From Allobosea lupini (GTDB lineage: Bacteria > Pseudomonadota > Alphaproteobacteria > Rhizobiales > Beijerinckiaceae), in the NCBI RefSeq assembly GCF_900109525.1, contig NZ_FOAN01000002.1, positions 62,001 through 126,000 of the forward strand: a stretch of 64,000 nucleotides of DNA. Reading direction: 5' to 3'. Under the pieces are notes generated by a model. The model worked only from the letters and a program-made list of their open reading frames with translations, was not told the origin of the DNA and did no database searches. Both the position numbers and the translations under genes were made by a program. Positions 1 to 8,118 of the stretch are shown here, one piece after another; positions within the stretch are counted from its first letter, which is position 1, and every line of letters starts with the position of its first letter.

Positions 1-1309
1 CCGCCTGTCGCTGCTCGGCATCGTCCTGTTCACCGCCTTCATCGGCGCCGTCATCGCGTTTGCCCTGATCACCGAGGATCCCGGCGTCCTGCGCAACGAC
101 GTCACCTCCCAAATGATCCAGCAAAGCGCGCGTGCCGCCTCCGGCAGCGCCGTGCAGGTCGAAAAGACCGCGGGATTGTCCCGGATCGAGCGCGCCAGCC
201 CCTCGCTCTGGTATCTCGTCTCCGATGGACGTTCCCTCGTCGAGTATGCGCCAGAGTTGCGGCCGACCCTGCCGATCGACATCCGGCTCGACGGGCCGAC
301 CATCGCCGCGCAGATGCGGATCGGCGGCGAGAACGCACTCGCCTTCGACGTCATCGAGAAGGACGGCAGCAGGATCATCGTCGCCACCCGCGGCGGCCAG
401 CCGGGCTGGGATCTGATCCTCGGCTACTATCTGCGGGCGATCGCAGGCTCGGCGCTGGCGATCTCGGTGGTCTTCGGCCTCCTGATCGCCGGCGCGATCG
501 CGATGTCGGTGTCCTATATCGGCGCGCGGCTGCGCAGCGCCGCCGAGGCCGCGGCACGAATCGACCCGAAGGCGCCGCGCGGCCTGCTGCCGACCGAGGA
601 GACCCCGGTCGAGCTGATGCCGCTGACCACGGCGCTCAATGCCGCGCTCGACAAGATCGCCGGCAACATGGAGGTGCAGAGGCGCTTCATGAACAATGTC
701 GCGCATGAACTGCGCACGCCGCTGACCGTGATGCGCGGCCGGATCGACGCGCTGCCGAACGACCAGGTGCGGCTTGCGCTCACCACCGATGTCAGCCGGC
801 TGACCACCATCGTCTCGTCGATGCTGCAGCTCGCCCGGCTGCACAGCACCGAATTGCCGTTCGAGGCGATGCAGCTGAACGGCATCGCCCGCGCTGTGCT
901 GGCCGATCTCGCACCGCTGATCCTGAGCAACGGCGCCGATGTCGCACTGGAAGAGGAAGGGGAACGGCGCTCGCTGATCGAGGCCAACGAAGCGACCGTG
1001 CGGGCGGCGATCGCCAATCTCGTCGACAACGCGTTGCGGCATGCACGGGCGAAATCGACGATCGTGGTCAGGGTGATCGACGGCGCGGTGCTCGAGGTCG
1101 CGGATGACGGGATCGGCATCGAGCCGTCCGATCGCCCGCAGGTGACCGAGCCGTTCAACCGGATGTCGCCGAACTCGACCGGCGCCGGCCTCGGCCTGAC
1201 CATCGTGCGCGACATCATGGCCGCCCATGGCGGCACGCTGACCATCCTCGGCCGGCCGGGCGGCGGCACTCTGGTGCGTCTCGTCTTCCCGCCGCGGGAG
1301 GATGATTGA
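1..1309 (+). CDS. Sensor histidine kinase (5' end cut off)
   Basis: Inner-membrane sensor kinase that phosphorylates a response regulator. The frame is open to the first base of the window, so the true start lies upstream; the first in-frame ATG at 113 is not the start because the preceding codons encode a hydrophobic helix (IVLFTAFIGAVIAFAL). After about 95 residues of presumed periplasmic sensor comes a second helix (about 430-510), then a dimerisation/phosphoacceptor segment with NNVAHELRTPL (His codon 704-706), an N box NLVDNALRHA, a G1 box VADDGIGIE and a G2 box GAGLGLTIV. Its stop is 9 bases from the stop of the response regulator on the other strand, its likely partner. The signal sensed is unknown. 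Confidence 0.93.
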   Translation, partial: RLSLLGIVLFTAFIGAVIAFALITEDPGVLRNDVTSQMIQQSARAASGSAVQVEKTAGLSRIERASPSLWYLVSDGRSLVEYAPELRPTLPIDIRLDGPTIAAQMRIGGENALAFDVIEKDGSRIIVATRGGQPGWDLILGYYLRAIAGSALAISVVFGLLIAGAIAMSVSYIGARLRSAAEAAARIDPKAPRGLLPTEETPVELMPLTTALNAALDKIAGNMEVQRRFMNNVAHELRTPLTVMRGRIDALPNDQVRLALTTDVSRLTTIVSSMLQLARLHSTELPFEAMQLNGIARAVLADLAPLILSNGADVALEEEGERRSLIEANEATVRAAIANLVDNALRHARAKSTIVVRVIDGAVLEVADDGIGIEPSDRPQVTEPFNRMSPNSTGAGLGLTIVRDIMAAHGGTLTILGRPGGGTLVRLVFPPREDD

Positions 1310-1318
1310 GGGGCCGCG

Positions 1319-2002
1319 CTACAGCGCCAGCTCCGAGACGCGCAGCATGTAGCCGATGCCACGCAGCGAGGTGATCTCGACCCTGGCGCCGGCCTCCTTG
1401 AGCTTGCGCCGCAGCCGCGAGATCTGCGCCTCCAGGGTGTTGGATTCGATCAGGTCGTCGAAGCCGTAGACCGCCTCGATCAGGACGTCGCGGGTGACGA
1501 CACGGCCGACACGCTGGACCAGCGCCTCCAGGATCAGCGCCTCACGCCGGCGCAGATCGAGCATCTCCGAACCGACGCTGGCGCTGCGTCCTTCGAGGTC
1601 GAGCGAGAGATTGCCGGCGGTGATCACCAGCGAGCGCTTGGGATTGCGCCGGCGCAGGATGACGCGCAGGCGCGCCAGCAGCTCCTCCGGCTCGAAGGGC
1701 TTGACGAGATAGTCGTCCGCACCGGTGTTCAAGCCTTCGATCACGTCGGCTTTTGCGTCCCGGGCGGTGAGGACGAGGAAGGCGGGTCGCGGCTCGGCGG
1801 AATTCAGTGCCTTGACGATCGAGAGGCCGTCGCCGTCAGGCAGGCGCCGATCGACGATCACGATATCGAACGGAGTCGAGCGCAAGGCGGCAAGCGCGGC
1901 ATCGATCGTCGTCGTGCGATCGGCGATCAGTCCGGCATTGGTGAGGAGCGAGGACAGGAAGGCCATCAGTTGTGGCTCGTCCTCGACGATCAGGGCGCGC
2001 AT
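1319..2002 (-). CDS. OmpR/PhoB-family response regulator
   Basis: Two-component transcription factor of 227 residues, the usual family length. The receiver domain spans about residues 1-115, with acidic pocket E7/D8, phosphoacceptor D51 in IVIVDRRLPDGDG, Thr in VLTAR and K101 in YLVKPF. The winged-helix DNA-binding domain follows (about 125-222), with ESNTLEAQISRLRRKL as recognition helix and TSLRGIGYML as wing. It converges tail to tail with the histidine kinase at 1-1309 instead of sharing an operon with it, so the two would be transcribed separately. Partnership is inferred from adjacency. Confidence 0.93.
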   Translation of the reverse strand: MRALIVEDEPQLMAFLSSLLTNAGLIADRTTTIDAALAALRSTPFDIVIVDRRLPDGDGLSIVKALNSAEPRPAFLVLTARDAKADVIEGLNTGADDYLVKPFEPEELLARLRVILRRRNPKRSLVITAGNLSLDLEGRSASVGSEMLDLRRREALILEALVQRVGRVVTRDVLIEAVYGFDDLIESNTLEAQISRLRRKLKEAGARVEITSLRGIGYMLRVSELAL

Positions 2003-2200
2003 GAAAAAAGCTGATCAGGGTGCACGGATGGAACGTGATGCCGGAATAGGGGCGAAATATCCAGACGCATCACGCTCCATCCATGCCAGGGCGCAGCCGT
2101 TGGAGCCGGATTCGTTCAGGTTGGAGCAACTCGAACGGATCGGAACGGGCTCCAGAGCCGCAGGGTGGACCGGACCGGTTTCCCGGCCGGGATTTCGACG

Positions 2201-2839
2201 TCAGAAGCGGTAGTTGAGGCCCGCCTTGACGAGATGCTCGTTGACGCCGACGCGTGCGCGGCCGCTGGCGAACTGGAAGTTCTGCTTGCCGAGCGAGACG
2301 TAGTTGTATTCGAGCTTGGCGGAGAGATTGTCGGTGATGCCGTATTCGGCGCCGGCGCCGACGACATAGCCGATCTTGCTCTTCTCCTTCGAGACCAGCC
2401 CGTCGCTGGCCTTCAGGCTGCCATAGGCGACACCGCCGAGGCCGTAGACCAGCACGCGGTCGAAGGCGATACCGGCGCGGGCCTTGAGGGTGCTGACATA
2501 GCGCATGTCGGCGCTGGTGCCGCCGGTGCGCTTGGCGCCCTTGCCAAGGCCGTTCATCGAGATGTCAGCCTCGACACCGGTGACGAAGCCGCCCATCTGA
2601 AGATTGTAGCCGAGCTGGCCGCCGAGCAGGATCTCGTTGCGGCTCTTCTTGCCGGCCCCCTGGAAGCGATCGAAGGCGCCGCCGGTATGGGCGCCGACAT
2701 AGATGCCGTTCCAGTTATAGGGCCGCGGCGCCGAATAGGCTGGCCATTCCTGCCCCCGCACGGGACGATCGGCCGCCACGGCCGGGATCGCGAGCAGAGC
2801 CGACAGGCCGAGGCCGGCCAACGGGACGAAACGATTCAT
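2201..2839 (-). CDS. Outer membrane beta-barrel protein, Omp25/Omp31-like
   Basis: Predicted small (8-strand) outer membrane barrel of 212 residues. It has a cleavable signal peptide (about 1-22, ending AIPAVAA), then alternating strands including NWNGIYVGAHTGGAF, a typical start of the rhizobial Omp25/Omp31 family, and ends AGLNYRF with the terminal Phe used for barrel insertion. The start at 2839 was chosen over an in-frame ATG 57 bases upstream because AAGGAG lies 6-7 bases before it and the signal peptide begins there. It stands alone, about 195 bases from its neighbours on both sides. Relatives are abundant structural outer membrane proteins; no specific function can be read from the sequence. 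Confidence 0.85.
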   Translation of the reverse strand: MNRFVPLAGLGLSALLAIPAVAADRPVRGQEWPAYSAPRPYNWNGIYVGAHTGGAFDRFQGAGKKSRNEILLGGQLGYNLQMGGFVTGVEADISMNGLGKGAKRTGGTSADMRYVSTLKARAGIAFDRVLVYGLGGVAYGSLKASDGLVSKEKSKIGYVVGAGAEYGITDNLSAKLEYNYVSLGKQNFQFASGRARVGVNEHLVKAGLNYRF

Positions 2840-3034
2840 CAAAGACTCCTTGCGGCGACCTTGAGCCGCCGCCGACGCATCAGGCTTGCGACCCATGTCC
2901 GCGCATCGGACCGGGTCAGCACGGCGCAGATTGCGTGCGAAGATTACGGCAACGTTGCCCGCCTGACCGTGGAGGCAAGGCCGCGTTCGCTCGGAGGGGC
3001 CTCAGCCGGAACGGAGTGGCCGGGTAGCGAGCGC

Positions 3035-3304
3035 TCAGTTTCTCGTGGCGCGGTCCGGGCGCGGCTGCGCATCGTTCGCCCATTCAGCCAGCGGGGCAGT
3101 CGCCATGAACTGCTCGATCGCGAGCAGGGCGATGTCGCCGGAATGGCCGGAGCGGCGCAGCCCGAGAATCAGGCGCGCCAGCCATTCGCGATGCGGATTC
3201 TCGAAGGGTCCATAGATCGGGCCGACATGCCGCCAGGCCTCGTGAAAGGCTGTTCCCAGGGCAGCGAGCTCTTCAGGCCCGGCATTGAATTGGCAGGCAG
3301 GCAT
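3035..3304 (-). CDS. Hypothetical protein, 89 aa
   Basis: Small soluble protein that I do not recognise. It begins MPACQFNAGPEEL and carries amphipathic helices around LARLILGLRRSGHSGDIALLAIEQFM; there is no signal peptide, membrane segment or cysteine motif beyond the Cys near the N terminus. The start at 3304 is preferred to an ATG 105 bases upstream because GGGAGG stands 6 bases before it. It could form a pair with the next small reading frame upstream (3422-3646). Confidence 0.55.
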   Translation of the reverse strand: MPACQFNAGPEELAALGTAFHEAWRHVGPIYGPFENPHREWLARLILGLRRSGHSGDIALLAIEQFMATAPLAEWANDAQPRPDRATRN

Positions 3305-3421
3305 GGCGAACCTCCCGTCATTTTGCAGAGCGGACCAGAGCCGGCCCGGCTTTGCAATCGGAAGTTGCCCCTCGACCTGAAGACTAGGCGAACGACCGGT
3401 TAACGGCAATCGGACAAGCCA

Positions 3422-3646
3422 TCACAGGCTGCTCACGATCTCGCGCGGATGACGGGCGGCAAAGGCGCGGGCCGACTCGCGGAAAGCCACCCAAGCGGGC
3501 AACGGCACGGTGCCGACGTCGTTGCACGCAGGAAGTCGCGGGCGAGTGCACTCGTCGATCGCTGCATCGGGGTCTATGCGCGCCGAGCGACAGAGCGCGC
3601 GCGCGATCCGGATGATGCGTTGTTCCTCGTGATCTTCGGGAATCAT
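3422..3646 (-). CDS. Hypothetical protein, about 74 aa, start uncertain
   Basis: Possible small soluble protein of unknown function beginning MIPEDHEEQRIIRIARALC and continuing with a proline-rich stretch and WVAFRESARAFAARHP. The frame stays open upstream to 3814, but that extension is Arg/Cys-rich and looks non-coding. No convincing ribosome binding site precedes the ATG at 3646; an in-frame GTG further up is an alternative. The helical content and lack of low-complexity sequence favour a real gene, but only weakly. Confidence 0.4.
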   Translation of the reverse strand: MIPEDHEEQRIIRIARALCRSARIDPDAAIDECTRPRLPACNDVGTVPLPAWVAFRESARAFAARHPREIVSSL

Positions 3647-4010
3647 TGGTCGGCAGGCCTCGATATCGTCGCCCTCATAACGCGACCCTGGCGATGAGGT
3701 TCCGCACGCCCGCACACCGTGCCCGATCCAATTCCGGCCGCATTTCGCCCGATGGAACTTTTTCTCGGCGCCGCGCTTTTGTCCGAAAATCGTCCAAATC
3801 AACGCAACTGCCAAAGTAGACGCCTACGCCTGTTGCAGCCCCGCAACGGGCGCCTTCAAAGCTTAAGAGGTCGCGTCGATGTGAACGTCGATCGATTGAA
3901 CGGCAGCCGCCGCTCTGCCAGAGATTTGGGGAATTGTTGACGTTTTTCCGTCACCTTTCCGCATGCTCGCCACCCTGCCCACCATCCTGCAATCCCCTTC
4001 CGAGGCCGCA

Positions 4011-4589
4011 ATGCTCCGCTCCTTCCGTTTGGCCCTGATCGCCGGCACGGCCGTCGCGGCCACGGCGACCGCCGCCGTCGCCGAAATCGACCCGCTTACC
4101 CGCCAGCCGCTCGTCACCTATGTCGACCCTGCCAAGGCGCAGGCGACCGCGATCCCGCGCGAGGTCGTCTCCTTCGGCGGCACCTACCGCCCCGGCACGA
4201 TCGTGATCAACACGAGCGAGCGCCGCCTCTATTTCGTCCTGCCCGACGGCAAGGCCGTCCGCTACGGTGTCGGCGTCGGCCGCCCGGGCTTCGACTGGGC
4301 CGGCTCGCAGACCATCACCCGCAAGGCCGAGTGGCCCGGCTGGACCCCGCCGGCGCAGATGCTGAAGCGCCGTCCCGACCTGCCGCGCTTCATGCCCGGC
4401 GGCCCGGAGAACCCGCTCGGCGCCCGCGCCATGTATCTCGGCTCGACCCTCTACCGCATCCACGGCTCGAACGAGCCGGAGACGATCGGCCAGGCGGTCT
4501 CCTCGGGCTGCATCCGCATGCTGAACGAGGACGTGATCGACCTCTACGAGCGCGCCAAGGTCGGCACCCGCGTCGTCGTCGCCCGCTGA
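4011..4589 (+). CDS. L,D-transpeptidase, YkuD family
   Basis: Periplasmic enzyme of 192 residues, expected either to cross-link peptidoglycan through meso-diaminopimelate or to attach proteins to it; in this order the family also anchors outer membrane barrels to the wall. It has an N-terminal signal peptide (about 1-23) and a YkuD domain from about residue 50 (GTIVINTSERRLYF). The catalytic signature is complete: H151 in RIHGSNEP and C167 in VSSGCIRM. The start at 4011 follows a GAGG-like site and begins the signal peptide; an ATG at 3963 would add 16 residues. A strong terminator follows immediately, so the gene is probably monocistronic. Confidence 0.9.
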   Translation: MLRSFRLALIAGTAVAATATAAVAEIDPLTRQPLVTYVDPAKAQATAIPREVVSFGGTYRPGTIVINTSERRLYFVLPDGKAVRYGVGVGRPGFDWAGSQTITRKAEWPGWTPPAQMLKRRPDLPRFMPGGPENPLGARAMYLGSTLYRIHGSNEPETIGQAVSSGCIRMLNEDVIDLYERAKVGTRVVVAR

Positions 4590-4614
4590 GCGGCACCACG
4601 CGTCCAGGATTGCG

Positions 4615-4646
4615 AAAGGCCGGCTTCGTGCCGGCCTTTTTCTTTT
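4615..4646 (+). terminator. Intrinsic terminator after the L,D-transpeptidase
   Basis: Perfect 10-bp stem AAAGGCCGGC / GCCGGCCTTT with a 5-base loop (TTCGT), followed by TTCTTTTT. It lies 25 bases after the transpeptidase stop codon. Confidence 0.9.
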
Positions 4647-4711
4647 TGCATCCGATCAGGCCGGGGCCGTCACAAAGATCCGGACTGCTACCACCGCGGC
4701 GAGCAGGAGAA

Positions 4712-4735
4712 CCAAGGACTGCTACAAGTCCTTGG
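4712..4735. terminator. Inverted repeat at the 3' end of the lipocalin gene
   Basis: Perfect 9-bp inverted repeat CCAAGGACT / AGTCCTTGG around a 6-base loop, located 37 bases past the stop of the lipocalin gene, which reads leftward. There is no T run on either side, so it may be a processing or pausing hairpin rather than a true intrinsic terminator. Confidence 0.4.
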
Positions 4736-4771
4736 CGATCTTGCCCGCCCTTCTCCATGAGGCAGGCAGGC

Positions 4772-5329
4772 TCACCGCCGCGGCATCTCGGGAAATTCGA
4801 GCTTGGTCACGTCATAGCCCAGCGCTCGGGCGCGCCCGACAAGCCGTCCCCGCTGCTCCTCGCTGATCTGCGGGTCGCGGGAGAAGATATAGAGGTCGCG
4901 GAACTCGGGATCGGCCGAGATGAACCAGCTGTAGTCGTTCGCGCGATCGAGCACCCAATAGTCGCGCGTGACCGGAATGAATCCGTAGAGGCGATAGTCG
5001 ACCCTGAGCTTGGCGTTCGTGCCTGGATCGAGGATACGGCCCGGCCCTCCGATCGTCTTGGGCTCGCCCTCGGGCGTACCCATCCGACAGGAGTCGAGGA
5101 CGTCGATGCCGCCACCGGCGTCGCGCTTGTATTCCGTCGCACCGGCCACGCAGCCATCGGTGATCGCCATCGGACGACGGGCGATCTCGTGCCACAGACC
5201 GCTGTAGAAGCGGCCGACGTCGATCTTTTTCAACGGTTCCGGCGCCTTGTTCACCGGCCCGCCCATCGCCATGCAACCCGACAGACAAACCGCCAGAACC
5301 AAGCCGGCGACGATGACCCTGGCGTTCAT
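4772..5329 (-). CDS. Lipocalin family lipoprotein, Blc-like
   Basis: Outer-membrane-anchored lipocalin of 185 residues; bacterial lipocalins of the Blc type bind fatty acids or lysophospholipids and take part in envelope maintenance. A lipobox LSGC puts the acylated Cys at position 19. The lipocalin signature GLWHEIARRP (family form GTWYEIAR) follows, then the strands ending in DYWVLDRANDYSWFISADP, with the conserved Asp-Tyr and Trp. The start at 5329 has GGGAGG 7-8 bases upstream; an ATG 30 bases earlier has no site. The residue after the lipid Cys is Met, so Lol-dependent outer membrane sorting is expected. Confidence 0.9.
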   Translation of the reverse strand: MNARVIVAGLVLAVCLSGCMAMGGPVNKAPEPLKKIDVGRFYSGLWHEIARRPMAITDGCVAGATEYKRDAGGGIDVLDSCRMGTPEGEPKTIGGPGRILDPGTNAKLRVDYRLYGFIPVTRDYWVLDRANDYSWFISADPEFRDLYIFSRDPQISEEQRGRLVGRARALGYDVTKLEFPEMPRR

Positions 5330-5416
5330 AACACCCTCCCTGGTGCGCATGAGGCGCATTCAGGAGCATCTACGTCCGGGACACGGGTTCGGTTCGCTCG
5401 GTTGAGGCGGCGCGCC

Positions 5417-5785
5417 CTAAACTCTTTTGCCCCGCTCCCGCGACAGGCCCTTCGCCGCGAGATCGTCGAGATAGGCCTGGAATTTCGCCTCGCCGTCGCG
5501 ACCGAGCTCGCGCAGATAGTCCCAGCCATAGATACCGGTGTCGTGCATGTCGTCGAAGGTCAGCCGAACGGCGTAGTGGCCGACCGGCTCCACCTTCAGG
5601 ATCTCGACCTCGCGCTTACCCGCCACGGTCTGCTTCTGCGTCGGGCCATGGCCCTGCACCTCGGCCGAGGGGCTCTCCACCCGCAGCAGTTCGGCCGGGA
5701 GCGCATGGCTTTCGCCACTCTCGAAGGTGATGTGGAGCGTGCGGCGGTCCTTCGAGAGACGGATCTCGCTCGGCCAGTCTGACAT
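5417..5785 (-). CDS. DUF971 domain protein
   Basis: Small soluble protein of 122 residues made almost entirely of a DUF971 domain (also found at the N terminus of gamma-butyrobetaine hydroxylases). Diagnostic segments are MSDWPSEIRLSKDRRTLHI near the start and HYAVRLTFDDMHDTGIYGW at about residues 74-92. Stand-alone DUF971 proteins often sit near iron-sulfur or molybdenum cofactor genes; here it is divergent from moaA, 250 bases away across an intergenic palindrome. Its biochemical role is not established. Confidence 0.85.
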   Translation of the reverse strand: MSDWPSEIRLSKDRRTLHITFESGESHALPAELLRVESPSAEVQGHGPTQKQTVAGKREVEILKVEPVGHYAVRLTFDDMHDTGIYGWDYLRELGRDGEAKFQAYLDDLAAKGLSRERGKRV

Positions 5786-5799
5786 CTTCGTGTTTCTCC

Positions 5800-5848
5800 G
5801 AGCATGTTCCGCAAAAGGGGGAACCCCTTTTGCGATCAGAACATGCTC
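5800..5848. repeat. Rhizobial-type intergenic palindromic element
   Basis: A two-tier palindrome. Outer arms GAGCATGTTC (5800-5809) and GAACATGCTC (5839-5848) enclose inner arms GCAAAAGGGG (5811-5820) and CCCCTTTTGC (5824-5833) around GAA. The form GAGCATG...AAAAG...CTTTT...CATGCTC matches the general design of palindromic intergenic repeats I know from rhizobial genomes. Only one copy was found in this window. Confidence 0.7.
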
Positions 5849-6035
5849 AACTTTTTGATTTGGCGCGAATTCTTTTCGTTCGGCCAACCCGGCCGAACGG
5901 AAAGCGCGCCGACAGCTTGCGACCATCAGCCGGCTTGACCGCGGGCTTGCCGCCGCCGATGTTCGCTTCCTATATCAGAGCAACGGCAGGCGCACTGCGC
6001 CGCAAGACCGCGATCGTCCAAGGATTTCAGCCGCC

Positions 6036-7064
6036 GTGCTGCAGGACCCCATCAAGCCCTTGATGCGTGCGCCGCTGACCGATCCGTTCGGCCGCGACAT
6101 CTCCTATCTGCGCATCTCGGTGACGGATCGCTGCGATTTCCGCTGCGTCTACTGCATGTCCGAGGACATGGCTTTCCTGCCGAAGCGCGATCTGCTGACG
6201 CTGGAGGAGATCGACCGCGTCGCCAGCGCCTTCGTCTCGCGCGGAACGCGCAAACTGCGCATCACCGGCGGCGAGCCGCTGGTGCGGCGCGACATCATGA
6301 ACCTGTTCCGCTCGCTCTCGCGCCATCTCGCCTCGGGCGCGCTCGACGAGCTCACTGTGACCACCAATGGCTCGCAGCTCGCCCGCTATGCGCAGGAACT
6401 GGCCGATTGCGGCGTGCGCCGCATCAACGTCTCGATGGACACGCTCGATCCCGAGAAGTTCCGCAGGATCACGCGCTGGGGCGACCTGTCGAAGGTGCTC
6501 GCCGGCATCGAGGCGGCGCGTGCCGCCGGCCTGCGCGTCAAGATCAATGCGGTGGCGCTGAAGGGCGTCAACGAGGACGAGATCGAGGGGCTGATGCAGT
6601 GGGCCCATGGCCTCGGCATGGACCTGACGCTCATCGAGGTGATGCCGCTCGGTGAGATCGAGCCGGCGAGGCTCGATCAGTTCCTGCCGCTCTCGATGGT
6701 GCGGGCCAAGTTGATGGACCGCTACACGCTCGACGACGATCCCTACCGGACCGGCGGCCCGGCGCGCTATGTCAGGGTGCGCGAGACCGGCGGCCTCGTC
6801 GGCTTCATCACGCCGATGACGCATAATTTCTGCGAGAGCTGCAACCGCGTGCGCCTGACCTGCACCGGCACGCTCTATATGTGCCTCGGCCAGGAGGATG
6901 CGGCAGACCTGCGCGCCCCGATCCGCGCCTCGGCCGACGACGCCCCGCTCTACCGGGCGATGGAAGAGGCGATTTCGCGCAAGCCCAAGGGCCACGATTT
7001 CGTCATCGACCGGCGCCAACCCCGCGCCGCGGTTGGCCGGCATATGAGCGTGACCGGAGGCTGA
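6036..7064 (+). CDS. moaA: GTP 3',8-cyclase MoaA
   Basis: Radical SAM enzyme that, with MoaC, converts GTP into cyclic pyranopterin monophosphate, the first step of molybdenum cofactor synthesis. Length is 342 residues. The radical SAM cluster is C33/C37/C40 (CDFRCVYC), and the second cluster that binds GTP is C266/C269/C283 ([11 protein letters not shown]...C). [11 protein letters not shown] is the SAM-binding GGE motif, and the protein ends in the required Gly-Gly. The start given is a GTG with AAGGA about 10 bases upstream; ATG at 6063 is an alternative that still keeps all motifs. No other Mo-cofactor gene is adjacent. Confidence 0.96.
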   Translation: MLQDPIKPLMRAPLTDPFGRDISYLRISVTDRCDFRCVYCMSEDMAFLPKRDLLTLEEIDRVASAFVSRGTRKLRITGGEPLVRRDIMNLFRSLSRHLASGALDELTVTTNGSQLARYAQELADCGVRRINVSMDTLDPEKFRRITRWGDLSKVLAGIEAARAAGLRVKINAVALKGVNEDEIEGLMQWAHGLGMDLTLIEVMPLGEIEPARLDQFLPLSMVRAKLMDRYTLDDDPYRTGGPARYVRVRETGGLVGFITPMTHNFCESCNRVRLTCTGTLYMCLGQEDAADLRAPIRASADDAPLYRAMEEAISRKPKGHDFVIDRRQPRAAVGRHMSVTGG

Positions 7065-7082
7065 GAGTGAGGCAGGCCCGGG

Positions 7083-7724
7083 TCAGCGCCCGCGCAAGCC
7101 GCGCACGATGTTCGCCGCCCGCCTGAGAGCGGTCACGGCAGCACCGACCGCAATCAGCCAGAGCGCGACGGTCAGCACCTCGCCCTGGCCGCGCCAGAAC
7201 GGCTCCAGCAGAGAGATCAGCGCCGCCGCCGTGATCATCGCCATGCGGTGCTGCTTGGCCATCGGGCCGGAGAAATCGGCCGGCAGCCCGCAATTGCGGC
7301 CGAGCTCGCGGGTATAGGCGGTCAGCACCGCAAAGCCGGCCGCCGCCCAGCCCAGCGCCGGCGCACCGATCCCGTAGCCGACGCCGGCGAGGATCAGGAT
7401 ATCGGCGATCCGGTCGGGGAATTCGTTCCAGAACGGCCCGTCGGCAGACTGCTTGCCGCCTTCTATCGCGACCATGCCGTCGAAGAGATTGCAGAGCAGC
7501 CTGAGCTGGCAGAACAGGGCCGCGGCTAGCAGCAGCGCGATGCGCGGCCCGGAAGGTGCCCCGCCCGCGAGCCAGAAGGCGGCGCCGGCGCAGGCCGCCA
7601 TCGCCATGCTCGCCATCGAGATCTGGTTCGGCGTGATGCCGCTATCGCTCAGCCGGCGCGCTATGGCCCGGGCCCAGCCGGTGTCGCGGCTCGAGAGCGG
7701 CCGCCGGTCGTCACTCTGCGCCAT
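7083..7724 (-). CDS. CDP-alcohol phosphatidyltransferase family protein
   Basis: Integral membrane enzyme of 213 residues expected to displace CMP from a CDP-alcohol or CDP-diacylglycerol to form a phospholipid. The family motif is present around LFDGMVAIEGGKQSADG followed by EFPDRIAD, which gives the DG...G...D...D metal-binding pattern, although the usual AR after DGxx is replaced by AI. About six hydrophobic segments are visible. It is the last gene of the plsC-cdsA operon and overlaps the preceding gene by 14 bases. The alcohol acceptor cannot be told from the sequence. The start at 7724 (MAQSDD) was chosen because the upstream extension is Arg/Gly-rich. Confidence 0.85.
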   Translation of the reverse strand: MAQSDDRRPLSSRDTGWARAIARRLSDSGITPNQISMASMAMAACAGAAFWLAGGAPSGPRIALLLAAALFCQLRLLCNLFDGMVAIEGGKQSADGPFWNEFPDRIADILILAGVGYGIGAPALGWAAAGFAVLTAYTRELGRNCGLPADFSGPMAKQHRMAMITAAALISLLEPFWRGQGEVLTVALWLIAVGAAVTALRRAANIVRGLRGR

Positions 7725-8118
7725 GGTCCGTCGCCTTCCTGCTCCGCCACAGGGAAAGATTGTAGAGTGCCGCATAGCTGGTCGCGACGGTCAGCGGGAC
7801 TGCGATCGTCCTGGCGATCTCGGGCGTGCCGCCGATCGTATGGATGAGCGTCAGCAGGCTCGCGGAGACGAGCCCCGCGATGACGGGCGGCGCCAGCAGC
7901 GCGGCCAGGCCAGTGAAGCGGCTGGCGAGATATTCGATGCCCCGTTTCAGCAGCAGGGTGATGATCGCCGAGAGCGTCCCCTGGATCAGCCCAGCCAGGA
8001 GCAGCGCCGGCAGCGGATGGGCGCGGTTGGCGAAGGCGGCCCAGCTGCCCATGGCGAGGAAGGCGAAGCCGACATGGACGATGCTGCTTCGCATCAGACG
8101 GGCGAGCGGCGAACTCAC
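7711..8118 (-). CDS. Small four-helix membrane protein
   Basis: Predicted inner-membrane protein of 135 residues with four hydrophobic helices (around HVGFAFLAMGSWAAF, LLLAGLIQGTLSAIITLLL, LLAPPVIAGLVSASLLTL and a last one near AVPLTVATSYAALYNL). I do not recognise a named family. A GTG start at 8118 gives a GTGA overlap with the cdsA stop and is preferred; an ATG at 8094 is possible. Its position between cdsA and the CDP-alcohol phosphatidyltransferase suggests an accessory role in the same lipid pathway, perhaps translocation or complex assembly; this is inference from context only. Confidence 0.7.
   Translation of the reverse strand: MSSPLARLMRSSIVHVGFAFLAMGSWAAFANRAHPLPALLLAGLIQGTLSAIITLLLKRGIEYLASRFTGLAALLAPPVIAGLVSASLLTLIHTIGGTPEIARTIAVPLTVATSYAALYNLSLWRSRKATDHGAE

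Noticed and set aside
2165..3403. 412-codon open frame spanning the Omp25-like gene and the next unknown
   Set aside because: It crosses a good signal peptide gene, a ribosome site and intergenic DNA on the other strand; Asp/Ala/Gly-rich shadow.
4331..5782. 483-codon open frame over transpeptidase, terminator and lipocalin
   Set aside because: It reads through a strong intrinsic terminator and opposite two well-supported genes.
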